A stretch of 64,000 nt of DNA from Cryoendolithus antarcticus (lineage: Eukaryota; Ascomycota; Dothideomycetes; Cladosporiales; Cladosporiaceae), in assembly GCA_002077065.1 (NCBI GenBank), contig NAJO01000045.1:124001-188000 (forward strand), written 5' to 3'. Numbering within the stretch: the first letter of the stretch is position 1; the number at the start of each line of letters is the position of its first letter. The translations under genes were made by a program, and so were the position numbers. Positions 53,941-64,000 of this stretch are shown piece after piece. Below the pieces are notes generated by a model, which was given only the letters and a program-made list of their open reading frames with translations, did no database searches and was not told the origin of the DNA.

Positions 53941-54608
53941 CTGGGCAGAGAGCCTGACCTATTCCGAGAGCTGACGGTCCGAGGCGCAGTGCAGGCTGAT
54001 TGGATAGACTGCTACGTTTCAGAATCGCAGATCGTCGGCAGAAATCTGGTGTTGGCAATGCGCGGGGAGAACATCAAAGGTTTCTTGTCGATGGGTATTT
54101 GGCGGATGATGGAGGTACGCTCCGCCGGCGACTGTAGGCGCACTATGGGAGACATACCCTCAATACCGTAGACGCGACTGAAGAGCCAGCAGCTCAAGGG
54201 AGTTGACGCCGATCGCACGCGTCGTACCATCGTGAGGCGTTCTGCGGCTGTGCATGATCAGACGGATGCATCTTTGAGCGCCATTCTAGCCTTGCGGGTG
54301 CGTCGAGTTCCTATCCAGATACATGCCTACAGACGTCCATCACATCACCGTCTCGTTGAAAGCTTTAGTTCATTCAAACCCATCGATCTTGTATCCACGC
54401 CGTTGCCAAGGTAGACCCAGGCGCAAATAAAGTTGGCGATCAACATCCGCTCATAAACACAAGGCGGACCTGAAACGTCAAGGTCGCACGCAGTAACAAG
54501 AGCTCTGGGAAAGGCGCACTTGTTGGAGGAAGTTGAAGAGACGCTGTTGGAAGCAGTGGCGTGACTGTAACATCTGCGAGACACAGTCGAAGTGTCGGAG
54601 GCGGCAGG
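53941..54608. other. Interval upstream of chitin synthase
   Basis: Probably the chitin synthase promoter. Short frames on both strands are not supported. Confidence 0.4.
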
Positions 54609-57600
54609 ATGAGCTACAATCATGGTAAGTGCTGGTCAGTCGCTGTGTTCAGAGAACGAGCAGCAGGGGATGGCGCGCGAGAGACAGTGAACGCGATCCC
54701 TGCCTCGCGCAGCAACGCATTCCACGCCAGCCTGAACCAGCTTCACTTCATATACTCGGCTACGAGGCGCACCGTTCCACTCAAAGCTAACACCTATTCC
54801 TCGCACAGGCGGCTACGGCCATCCGCAAGACGACGAGGACCAATACGGCAGCGCAGCAAATCCATTCATGGACCCTCGAAGACGCTCCCCCGAGCGCCAC
54901 CACACCCCCCTTCAGACATATCAGCTTGATGATCGACCTTATCATGAGCCGCTCTCAATACCCATGGGACCGGGTCCAGGACCAGATACGCCAGGCGACA
55001 GGCTTGAAGCGCAGCCTACATACTCTGTAGCGGGTATGCCAAGCACATTTGGTCACAGCGAGGCATACGAAGACGTGCACAGGATGGGCTACACACCAAA
55101 CCCGTACGAGCAGGCTGCACATCACAGCACGGCTGACTATGGGATGACGCCGCAACACGAGCGGACGGATGAGTACTTTCACGACCCGCATGGTGAGGAG
55201 CCGTACGATCCGACATACGGCGAGCAAACGCCGCGGCCCGGAGATGCAGGCCATCAGTATTGGCAGGATGATGTGGACAACAGACCGATATTGCAGCCAG
55301 ACACCGGGCCTGATCCACATCAAATACAGCCCGCTGATGGGATGCATCCGGATCTGGAGGGTGGTTACAATGATGCGCCTCCCCCTGCTGCGAATGCGCC
55401 AATACGGCGATGGAAGACAGTGAAGGAAGTGCAGCTATTCAATGGCAACCTCGTGCTTGACTGTCCGGTGCCACCGAGGTTGTTGAACCAGATCCAGCAC
55501 GCGCAGCCACCAGAGCGAGACGAGTTTACGCACATGCGATACTCCGCTGCTACGTGTGACCCGAGCGAGTTCCACGACAAGCGCTTCACGTTACGGCAAA
55601 GGCTGTTCGCCAAGCCAAGGCATACTGAGCTCTTCATTGTGGTGACAATGTACAATGAGGAGGACGAGCTGTTTGCACGTACTATGATGGGTGTGATCAA
55701 GAACATCGAGTTCATGAATTCGCGAACGAGCTCAAAGACGTGGGGCAAGGAGGCTTGGAAGAAGATCGTCGTATGCATTGTTTCTGATGGGCGTGCAAAG
55801 ATCAACCCAAGGACTCGAGCTGTCTTGGCAGCGATGGGCGTCTATCAGGACGGAATCGCCAAGCAGCAAGTGAATGGCGAGGACGTGACTGCTCACATCT
55901 ACGAATATACGACACAGATGAACCTCAAGATCGAGAAGGGCGTGGTACAGGTCAAGAAAGGCAACACGCCGATGCAAGTGCTATTCTGCTTGAAGGAGAA
56001 GAATCAGAAGAAGATCAACTCCCACAGATGGTTCTTCCAAGCATTTGGAGAGGTCTTGGAGCCCAACATCTGCGTCTTGATCGACGCCGGTACTCGACCG
56101 GGCAAAGACAGCATTTACCAGCTCTGGAAGGCGTTCGACCGTGAGCCAATGTGCGCAGGTGCTTGTGGCGAGATTAAAGCCATGTTGTCAGGTGGGCGCA
56201 ACTTGATCAATCCACTGGTCGCAGCGCAGAACTTCGAGTACAAGATGAGCAACATCCTGGACAAGCCTCTCGAAAGTGCATTCGGGTTCATCTCGGTGCT
56301 TCCCGGAGCTTTCTCAGCATACCGCTACATCGCCCTGCAGAACGACAAAGCAGGCCAAGGACCTCTAGAGAAGTACTTCGCAGGCGAGAAGATGCACGGC
56401 GCGAACGCTGGTATCTTCACGGCGAACATGTACCTTGCTGAGGACAGAATCTTGTGTTTTGAGCTGGTCAGCAAGCGCAATTGCTCCTGGATCTTACAGT
56501 ACGTCAAGTCTGCGACTGGCGAGACGGATGTGCCGACTGAGATGGCGGACTTCATTCTGCAGCGACGAAGATGGCTGAACGGATCCTTCTTTGCTGCTGT
56601 GTATGCGCTCGCGCACTTCTACGAAATTGGGAGATCACATCACTCGGCTATCAGGAAGTCCATGTTCCTGATTGAGTTCGCGTATCAGGCATTCAATATG
56701 CTGTTCGCTTGGTTCGCTATCGTAAGTGACACTGCATGCTTTTCACAAAGAAAACATCGCTGACACATGTTCCAGGGCAACTTCTTCCTCGTCTTCAAAA
56801 TCCTCACGACATCGTTGTCACAACCCATACTACTCGGCACAGCAGGCTTGATCCTCGGCGTGCTCTTCGAGTGGGTCTACCTCGCCGTTCTAATGACTTG
56901 CTTCGTGCTCGCACTCGGCAACAGACCTCAAGGAAATAACCGCTACTACCTCACCCAAGTCTACTTCTGGGCGATCATCATGTGGTACGTCAGAACCTTC
57001 TAGTTACAGAACGTTCCCACTAACAACACATCCCAGCTACCTCCTCTTCGCCTCGGTCTTCATCACCGTCCGTTCCGTCCAAGAACAGGTCAAAGAAGGC
57101 GGCTTCAGCTTCGCCCTCCTCTTCACAAACAAAATCTTCTTCACGCTCATCATCTCCATGGCCTCTACCTGGGTGCTCTACTTCGTCGCCTCCTTCCTTT
57201 TCTTCGACCCCTGGCACATGTTCACTTGCTTCTTGCAGTACCTCCTGCTTACGCCAACCTACATCAACATCCTGAATGTGTACGCCTTCTGCAATACGCA
57301 CGATATCACGTGGGGCACAAAAGGTGATGATAAGCCGGAGAAGCTGCCGACTGCGACGCTGAAGCCGGGTGGGAAGGTGGATGTTGCTATTCCTACGGAT
57401 GATGCGGATCTGAACAGCCAGTATGAGAATGAGCTGAGGGCTTTCTCGAGCAAGTACGTCACACCTAAGAAGGTCATCACGCCGGAGCTGAAGCATGAGG
57501 ACTACTACAAGGGTTTCCGCAGTGCTGTAGTACTGGCGTGGATGTTCTGCAACTTGGCGCTCGCGGCTGTCGTGCTGAACGCTGGTGGTGTGGATCGGGT

Positions 57601-57760
57601 CAACATCGGAGGCAGCCAGCAGCTGGATGAGGATGCTGTGGCGGATCAGAGGGCGACGATCTACATGGCTGTGGTGCTGTACTCGGTCGCGGTGTTGAGC
57701 GCGATTAGGTTTATTGGAGCGTGTTGGTTCCTGATCGTGAGGTTGTTCAGGGGCGTTTGA
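54609..57760 (+). CDS. Chitin synthase, division 1 (class III-like)
   Basis: Polymerises GlcNAc from UDP-GlcNAc into chitin at the plasma membrane. Exons 54609-54624, 54809-56721, 56776-56984 and 57037-57760 give 953 aa. Exon 1 encodes only MSYNH plus one base, and the joined start [19 protein letters not shown] is typical. Residues 1-190 are disordered and Pro/Tyr/His-rich. The GT2 domain includes [39 protein letters not shown], and the product-site [11 protein letters not shown] near residue 588. These are followed by at least five transmembrane segments in exons 3-4. [13 protein letters not shown] and the long polar N-terminus favour class III, the class needed for hyphal growth in Aspergillus; class I or II cannot be fully excluded. 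The catalytic residues look intact. Confidence 0.93.
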
Positions 57761-58202
57761 TGAGGGAATCGGAATGGATACGATACGAGAACTTGTATAT
57801 ATGATGTCGAATGTCCGATAGGGTTTACCACTTCGCGCCCAAGATTCTGCCTTTTTGACATTGACTGGACGCATTTCCGACTTCAACCCCATACTGTCCA
57901 GCTCGTAGCGACAAGGTAATTGAACTTCGCTGCTCGGTGATCATCGATCGTGCTCCCACCACTCGCACGGCAAGGAGATCGGACGCTTCTCACATGCCAC
58001 GAGACCCGCTACAATCAAGACGATTGGGAGGACGGGTCTGATGGGACAAGCCAGAATCTCACGCCGTTCCGAGTCCATCTCAGGATCCTGATTTCTGGCG
58101 TAAAGGTCGATCTTCGCTCCGCAACTTGCTTCCACCCCTCTGATGATCCCCTCGTCTCTACCCCCTCATACCCTCTGAGATATTCTCTCAGTCCTTCACC
58201 TC
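57761..58202. other. Convergent intergenic interval
   Basis: Between the 3' ends of chitin synthase and HIU hydrolase. Only non-supported frames; likely 3' UTRs. Confidence 0.45.
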
Positions 58203-58589
58203 TCACGAACCCCGATAGGTAGTATACCCCCACGGCCCCAACAATAACGGCACATGATAATGCTCCTCCGTCTTCTTCGCGGAGAACTTGATCTCCACCT
58301 CTGGGTAGAAACACTTGCCCTTCCCGAAGTACTCTTCCACCTCAAACACCAGACTCCATACAGAGGTCTCCTCGTCTCCCGACTTGATATTGTCAACGAG
58401 GTCAGGGAGTTCTTCACCTGATTTTCGGGGGGTCCAATCGGTTACGCGGCCGTCGGCGTTCGTGAGCGCGAAGAAGTAACTGTCTTTTGACTGTGCTGGG
58501 GAGAGGAGGCGGAGGGTGACGGTTATGCCTTCGGCGGGGCGGCCGGTGATGGTGTCAAGGACGTGGCAGGTTATCCAGGGTCGGGGCAT
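58203..58589 (-). CDS. 5-Hydroxyisourate hydrolase (transthyretin-like, uric acid degradation)
   Basis: 128 aa single exon. Hydrolyses 5-hydroxyisourate, the product of urate oxidase, to OHCU on the way to allantoin. The N-terminal motif HVLDTITGRPAEGITVTL and the C-terminal block HYHVPLLLGPWGYTTYRGS, with the family-defining YRGS end, are both present. The expected active-site positions in family terms, His near 9, Arg near 50 and His near the end, can be matched. Length equals the family's usual 110-130 aa. No PTS1 because YRGS is terminal. Urate oxidase is not in this window. Confidence 0.93.
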   Translation of the reverse strand: MPRPWITCHVLDTITGRPAEGITVTLRLLSPAQSKDSYFFALTNADGRVTDWTPRKSGEELPDLVDNIKSGDEETSVWSLVFEVEEYFGKGKCFYPEVEIKFSAKKTEEHYHVPLLLGPWGYTTYRGS

Positions 58590-59160
58590 CGTGGGATGGT
58601 GAGTGAAAGTAGCTGACGTTCAGAGTAAATAATGCTGGGGGTAATTGGGAGCTGAAGGAACAGACGAGAGTATATTGGGTTCTGTACTTGCCTGAAACGT
58701 GCAACGAAGACTGGCAAGAACACTGTGTGGAAGGGCATCGGTCCACTTTATCGGAAGAAGCATTCATGATCTACGTCTGAGCTATCGAGCTGAAGCTCGT
58801 GCAACAGTGCATGTCGTCGGAGCTGGCCGTTTCAACGGCGAGCCATCCTAATGGTCCTTTCGACTACCGACATTATTGCGCAATAACCTCGACATCTTGA
58901 ATTCAAGTGTTCAGAGTATGAAGTGAGGATGCTGGCACTGTCATGAACGGAATAGATATGTACAGCTTTTCCAAGATCAACCCAAACCCAGATCCCAACA
59001 TCTTTGCGCTCAGATAACCACCGACTTTCGTAGCAGCACTTGCATCAACGAAAGTGTCTTCCAGATGATTGATGCCCATGACCATGACCGTCAGGTGCCG
59101 TGATCCCCATTGCCGAAACGCCGACAGCCCGTACTGCCACCCACATGCCAGTCGCATCAC
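58590..59160. other. Interval between HIU hydrolase and the DUF3455 gene
   Basis: Both neighbours are on the minus strand, so this holds the hydrolase promoter and the DUF3455 3' end. No gene recognised. Confidence 0.4.
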
Positions 59161-59820
59161 TCATCTATAGAACCAGTATTCCGCCGCGTACGGCACGAAA
59201 GCCTGCTCCCCAGCCTTACAGCTCGCGGGCGGCTTGCCTCCCGCCGTCTCAACGCGATACACGCTTCCCAGCTGCCTCGACACGCCCGCTCCATTGTCGA
59301 CCAGGTAAAGCCAGTCCACAGCTCCGTACGCCTGCCCCTTCAACCCGGCCCACGCATCCGCAGGAGCAGTCACACTGGCGACCTTCTTCGCCTGCAAGAA
59401 GCCCTTGCCACTCTCCGTGAAGTCGAAGTTCGGCGAGTTGCCCGAAACGGTCTTCGTGAAGTAGTGCTTGCCGATATGCTGCAACTGGAGCGGGTTCTTG
59501 ATCGGCGTTGTCGAAGCGGCGAGGTAGAGGTTCGTGATGCTGTTCTTAGTGTTTGCGTTGATGAATCTGGTAACGTCGTAGAGGTCTGCTAGGGCGACGT
59601 TCGAGCCGAAGGTGAGGGAGGTGGCGTTGCAGGTGTAGTTCTGGGTGCCGACGCCGAGGGCGATGAAGACTGGAGAGGCACCAGGTGGCGGTGGAGGAAA
59701 ACCGGGGCCCACTTCGTTCACGGGTAGGACTGGGGCTGCTGAACGCTGTAGTGGGGGAAGGGCGAAAGCTGTGGAGGAGAGGAGGGCCAGGGTGGCGACG
59801 AGGGATGTGAGAGGCGCCAT
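59161..59820 (-). CDS. Secreted protein, DUF3455 family
   Basis: 219 aa with a signal peptide (MAPLTSLVATLALLSSTAFA) and a short Pro-rich linker. The DUF3455 core follows, with GVGTQNYTCN near residue 57 and the end block AVDWLYLVDNGAG, VYRVETAGGKPPASCKAG, typical of this family of secreted fungal and bacterial proteins of unknown biochemical role. Two Cys (in NYTCN and ASCKAG) may form a disulfide. The protein ends FVPYAAEYWFYR, and there is no membrane anchor, so it should be released to the wall or medium. Single exon. Confidence 0.85.
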   Translation of the reverse strand: MAPLTSLVATLALLSSTAFALPPLQRSAAPVLPVNEVGPGFPPPPPGASPVFIALGVGTQNYTCNATSLTFGSNVALADLYDVTRFINANTKNSITNLYLAASTTPIKNPLQLQHIGKHYFTKTVSGNSPNFDFTESGKGFLQAKKVASVTAPADAWAGLKGQAYGAVDWLYLVDNGAGVSRQLGSVYRVETAGGKPPASCKAGEQAFVPYAAEYWFYR

Positions 59821-62147
59821 TGCAGTAGTGGATTATACTCGAGTCCACTGCAGGAAGAGGAAGAGACTTGTCTTGCAGGGCTGTAGAGCTGGTGATGGGA
59901 TAGAGAGACCAATACCACAATGACTGAGGAAGCGCCCTACCTATATACTTAACCTTCTACTCATATAGCACCTCGCTTCTCCACATGCGGCGCAGATTGG
60001 CAAGATCCAAAGTAGCATAGATCCAACAAATCTCACAAGACCCCGGAGCCCAGCTAAATTGGATCCGCGTGGGAATAGAGTGCAATGGCCAAAGCTCACA
60101 TGCACGAACCCTGCGCTTGCATCCTGCGCGGCACAGTATTGCAGAGAGGTCCCATGCCCAGCCATGTCTTTTCATATAGTGCGCATGGCTAAGCCGAGGA
60201 TCAGTATCCAGCTGCGCGGTCCTGCGTCGCAATCTCGACCAGACCTGGCAGTGTGGGACACTGCGTTCGTGTAAGATCTCACTCCGCTACCTCAGCACCC
60301 TCCGAGGTATGCTTATTGGTAAGGCTCGCGAATAGCATGCCCGGCAGCCTAAAGTTCTACCAGAAACAGCGGGTAGACGGCTACTGCTCCTTCGCGGGTG
60401 CTTCTGCAGGCGCCACACATGCGCGCTTGTCAGATGGCGCGCTTGTCTTGCTGCATGGGCGGGTTATTACGCAGAGCCGCGCACGAAGATGTGTAACGGC
60501 CGTCATTCATAGAGGCTTCATGAGCGCTGGAGGTTCCTCTAAGACACGTTGGTGGAGTTCCGAGCGTGCAGTGCCCGGTCTTTCCATGTAGGAATTGCAC
60601 GGGGAGTCATTTTGGGGCTTCCCATGAAATTGGAGTGTTATTGCAGGGTTGGAGGAGCACCACTCTAGCGTTCCCGCCTCCATCCAAGGCCGAGAAGGAC
60701 GAGAATAGATCAGTAATTAGCCATGATTCTAGAGCAAATGAGAGCTAAATCGGTGGCAGTGGAGACCTCACTTGACATCTGGGTGGAGTTCTCCACATGG
60801 TGCATGTGAGGTATTTCCCGCGACGCGGTTGAAGTGGCATGGATTCCCAGTGGGAGCGACATTTCCTCAAGCAGTGCTACCAAGCTTGCCGTGCCAGCCG
60901 AGCTGCCAGTGACAATGCCTTCGAGATCCAGGGCCACGTGCTCTCCCGATTCTGAAGGTCGATGGGTAGTGCGACTTGCTCCCGCATCACGGCGACGACT
61001 GTAATTGCTACCACGGGACCTCCTCTCCGCTCTGCGAGCTGAATAGCACCAGTCCTCGTTCCTGAAGCGGCTCCCGGCATAGGCAAAGTTGGTCGATTGG
61101 TAGGAACTCCTCTCAATGCGAAATGAGGGCGCAGACCTCGCAGAATGATCCGAGCGAGCCGCCGGCCAATGTGGTCCGGCGTCTGTCAACGTCCAGACTG
61201 CGTATCCACGTCTGAAGAGACGATCTCGTTTGGATCGATGTCGGCTTGGGTTCCTCGAGGGCTCAATTGGTCATTGTATTGGCTCTCCTGCCGCGATGTC
61301 GAAGCGAGTGTTGCTCACCTCATCTGCAAAGCGCCGCTAGAGGAGACTACGTGCGATCAAGACGTCCTGTCAGTGTTGGTGGCGCTCTGCGATGCCGTCT
61401 CGAGCGAAGATATCGGCGTCGCTGTCGACAGTGACTATGAGAGCAGTCCCGTCGTTCGTTCGTCCGGGAAGCTTCCTTGCCGGTGGTCAACCACCCACCT
61501 TCCCCTCATCGGACACGGCGCAGCATTGCCCTGATCTGCCAGGTTGGTGTTGGTGGCGGAAATTTGAAGCAGAGGGACAGCAGCGTCTTGGCCATCACGG
61601 GGACTAGCAAGGTCAGATGATCGTTGTGCAATGCATGGATTCATGCGCGATTGACGTCAGTGACGCTGTGAGCGGCGTAAACGCACGCGTGCGTTGGTGG
61701 CTCATAGAGGTGTGTACATGTACTACTCATGGAAGGCAAAGCGAGTGTGCGGCGTTGGCTAAGTCTGACGCTGGTGTAGTCCACTTCGCGTAGTTATGGT
61801 ATTGCACGACTTGAAAGTGTGGTCGTTCCACTGGGAGGCAAGATGGAAGGCACGCCTCCATGGTGATCTTGCTTCAAAGCATTTTCGTTGCCATTTCGCA
61901 GAGTCCGTACGCAGCCTCTCACAACAGCTGTAGGGAAGGCTGTGCTACTGTCTCTGCATTCCGATCGCCAGCAGCGACTTGGTCTACCTTCGTCTAATGT
62001 TGTACATCCCCTCCAACACATGCCCGACCAGTCATGCTACCAAGCAAGCCACCAACATGTCCACCAACGCCTCGCGTGTGCTAGAGACTACGCGTCTCTC
62101 AGCGCCAATAAAGTCAACCGTCCAACATTGCCCAGCCTACACCGAGT
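59821..62147. other. Gene-poor stretch of 2.3 kb
   Basis: Promoter of the DUF3455 gene at the left. Frames at 60710-61189 (minus), 61145-61534 and 61888-62613 (plus) have no recognised domain, and the last is largely antisense to the ISWI exons. No RNA gene or long repeat noticed. Confidence 0.4.
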
Positions 62148-64000
62148 CTACCGCTTCTTCCCCTTACTCTTCGCCTTCGACGCGCCACCCGAAGCGTTGG
62201 TGTCAACGCTGCCAGCGCGGGAGTCGCCGTTCGGCGTGCCTTTGACGCCGTTGACGACCTTATTCTGTGCAAATGTCAGTACCAATACACATCCAACACC
62301 CAGTCTATCAGGGACGTACCTTCGCGCCCCCAGCACTAACCCTCTTCTTTGCCGGCGCCTCCTCCTCTTCCTCGTCATCCTCTTCAACAGCGCGCTTGTT
62401 CTCCTTGCCAGCGCCATTCGTGCCATTCGTAGCGCCCTCCATCTCCTTCGCCACAGTGGTGATCAACGTGGTGCAGCGGCGGCTGAGCTCGATGGGCGTC
62501 CGCGACAGAAAGAACCAATCGAACCTGAAGAGCGGGCTCTCTCGAATCTCATCGCGGATGCGCTCGTAGATCCCCTCACTGTCCAGCCCAAACTTGTCAA
62601 GCATAACCAGTAAGAACCTGTCTTCCTCCTCAGTATACACCTTCTTATTCGTCGTGCTCACCGTATAATTCAGCTTCAGCTGCTGCAACGGAACCCGATA
62701 CATCTTCAGCTTCCGCCTCAACATATCCCGATGCTCAATCACTCTCGCAGCCTTCATCTCCCCCTCCTTGATAGCACGCACATGCTTCTCCCAATTCTCG
62801 AGCTCCTTGTGACGGCGCCAGAAAACCTTCGCATAGATCTTCACGTCCGTGACTTCCTTCGAATCGATGTCATTGGCGATGTTGTCGTAGTCGTGGCGAC
62901 CATATTTGGCGGAACCGGAGATGAATTGCTGGAAATCACGCTTGTTCCACTCCCCGAACCCTTGCGTGGCGAGCTGCTCTTTCTCCGCTGTCTCGGCTTC
63001 GGTCAGCGGCTCAGCTTCGTCGATGAGCTTCTGCTCGAGGGCTTGGTCTTCGAGACGAGCTTCGAGGTCTTCGTCGTCGCCTTCTGCGAGAGGAGCCTGC
63101 AGCTTGTTTTCTTTCCTGAACCAAGCAGTCTCCTTTTCTTGCAAGTCGCCGAGACGAGGGTCGAAGAACTGGTAGTCGTGCATGGCCTGCTGGCGAGGGG
63201 CGCGAGGGATCTTAGGCTTGGTGTCTACGGTTCGGCCGCCGGTCATGAGAGCTGTGCGGTAGTATTTGTCCATGCTGTAGGATTGCTCCTTGCGCTCGCG
63301 CTTCGCAGGGTTGATCCAGTTGAGGCCGATCTCTTTCTTCTTGGCGACGAAGGACTCGCCATTCCATTCGTAGGCGTTCGCGGACTCTGTGCTGAACTTC
63401 TGTAAGTCGTCGAGACCAAGCTTCTCGTACTTGGAGTTCATCATCTTTGTTCGCTCCTCGCCCTTGGCCAACACGGCATCGATGTCATCATCATCGTCCT
63501 TGCTGTCACTGTTAACGAAGGCACCGTAGCCGCCTTCGTTCTTGAAGACTTCCTCAGCACCGTGCTGAATCATGCCAAGGAGCTCATCCTTGCCGGCTGC
63601 TTGCTTGATCTGCTGTTGTGCGCGACCTTGCTGAATGACAAGCTGATCTAGACGGAGCTTCTGTGCTGCGCGCTCGAGCACCTTCTCCTCGATAGCATGC
63701 TCTGTGACTAGACGGAAAACGTGCACTTGCTTGGTCTGACCAATGCGGTGAGCGCGATCCATGGCCTGTAGATCAGCCTGAGGATTCCAGTCGGAGTCGA
63801 AGAGCACCACAATGTCGGCGGAGGTAAGATTGATCCCCAAGCCACCAGCGCGAGTGGTCAGCAGGAACAAGAACTTCTCGGAACCCTCGCGGTTGTAGTC
63901 GTCAATCGCAGCGATACGGTCCTCATGTGCAGTCGAACCATCAATACGGCAGTACTGATACCCGCGGAACACGGAGTAGTCCTCCAGAATGTCCAACACA
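62148..64000 (-). CDS. ISWI-type chromatin remodelling ATPase, C-terminal half (partial)
   Basis: Incomplete: the gene continues beyond 64000. Exons 62264-62148 and 64000-62320, separated by an intron GTACGT...GCACAG. The sequence begins inside the helicase C-lobe, with FRGYQYCRIDGSTAHEDRIA, TTRAGGLGINLTSADIVVLFDSDWNPQ (motif V) and DRAHRIGQTKQVHVFRLVTE (motif VI). Then follow the HAND domain (NPAKRERKEQSYSMDKYYR), the SANT segment (GFGEWNKRDFQQFISGSAKYG), and the SLIDE domain (LPLQQLKLNYTVST... EEDRFLLVMLDKFG). This architecture is diagnostic of ISWI (SNF2H, yeast Isw1/2), which slides and spaces nucleosomes in the nucleus using ATP. The tail is rich in Lys and Glu with low complexity. The lower Walker motifs lie outside the window. 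Confidence 0.93.

Noticed and set aside
61145..61534. Plus-strand frame of 129 codons with regular-looking AHLICKAPLEE stretch
   Set aside because: No family recognised and the start is weak; kept as intergenic.
62731..63405. Plus-strand frame of 224 codons
   Set aside because: Antisense shadow of the ISWI exon, whose HAND-SANT-SLIDE domains are certain.
1..64000. CRISPR arrays, bacterial operons, riboswitches
   Set aside because: Introns, tRNA intron and gene families show a eukaryotic fungal genome; no direct-repeat array was seen.

Overview
The window is filamentous-ascomycete nuclear DNA. Short GT-AG introns of about 40-65 nt with CTAAC/CTGAC-type branch points interrupt many genes, intergenic spaces are long, and several genes are typical of Pezizomycotina: a WetA-type conidiation regulator, a Zn2Cys6 factor, a division-1 chitin synthase, a GPI-anchored secreted nuclease and an NmrA-like protein. 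A Dothideomycete (Mycosphaerellales/Capnodiales-like) fits the style, but that is inference and I cannot name a species.

Layout. 0-13.7 kb: the 5' tip of a gene running off the left edge, adenylosuccinate lyase, a DUF4267 membrane protein, a 74-aa small protein, a DAO-family FAD oxidoreductase, a peroxisomal-type acyl/4-coumarate-CoA ligase, WetA, and NADP-isocitrate dehydrogenase with signals for two organelles. 13.7-20.7 kb: a gene-poor stretch with two short three-exon genes that look related, an aminodeoxychorismate-lyase-like gene and an intron-containing tRNA. 21-26.7 kb: one 1860-aa disordered protein. 28-36.8 kb: a protein kinase, a 261-bp inverted-repeat element with target-site duplications, an SF1 RNA helicase of the Upf1/Mov10/Hrr1 type, a secreted NucA/NucB-type DNase and an NmrA-like protein. 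38-49 kb: a 1149-aa protein combining zinc modules with a protease-like box, an acidic hypothetical protein, ketol-acid reductoisomerase and a basic, probably nuclear protein. 49-54.6 kb: gene-poor, with a Zn2Cys6 gene that appears cut short and a coiled-coil gene fragment. 54.6-64 kb: chitin synthase, 5-hydroxyisourate hydrolase, a secreted DUF3455 protein and the 3' half of an ISWI remodeller running off the right edge.

How the genes relate. I see no biosynthetic cluster. Housekeeping genes (ADE13, IDP, ILV5, ABZ2-like, ISWI, chitin synthase) are mixed with lineage-specific ones. Purine metabolism appears twice (adenylosuccinate lyase, HIU hydrolase), and two enzymes end in peroxisomal PTS1-like tripeptides. 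The observations most worth following are the 38-41.6 kb multi-zinc/protease-like fusion, the MITE-like element, an apparent frameshift in the FAD oxidoreductase, an apparent GT-GG intron in the CoA ligase, an Asn-to-Asp change in the adenylosuccinate lyase signature, and the pair of small related genes.
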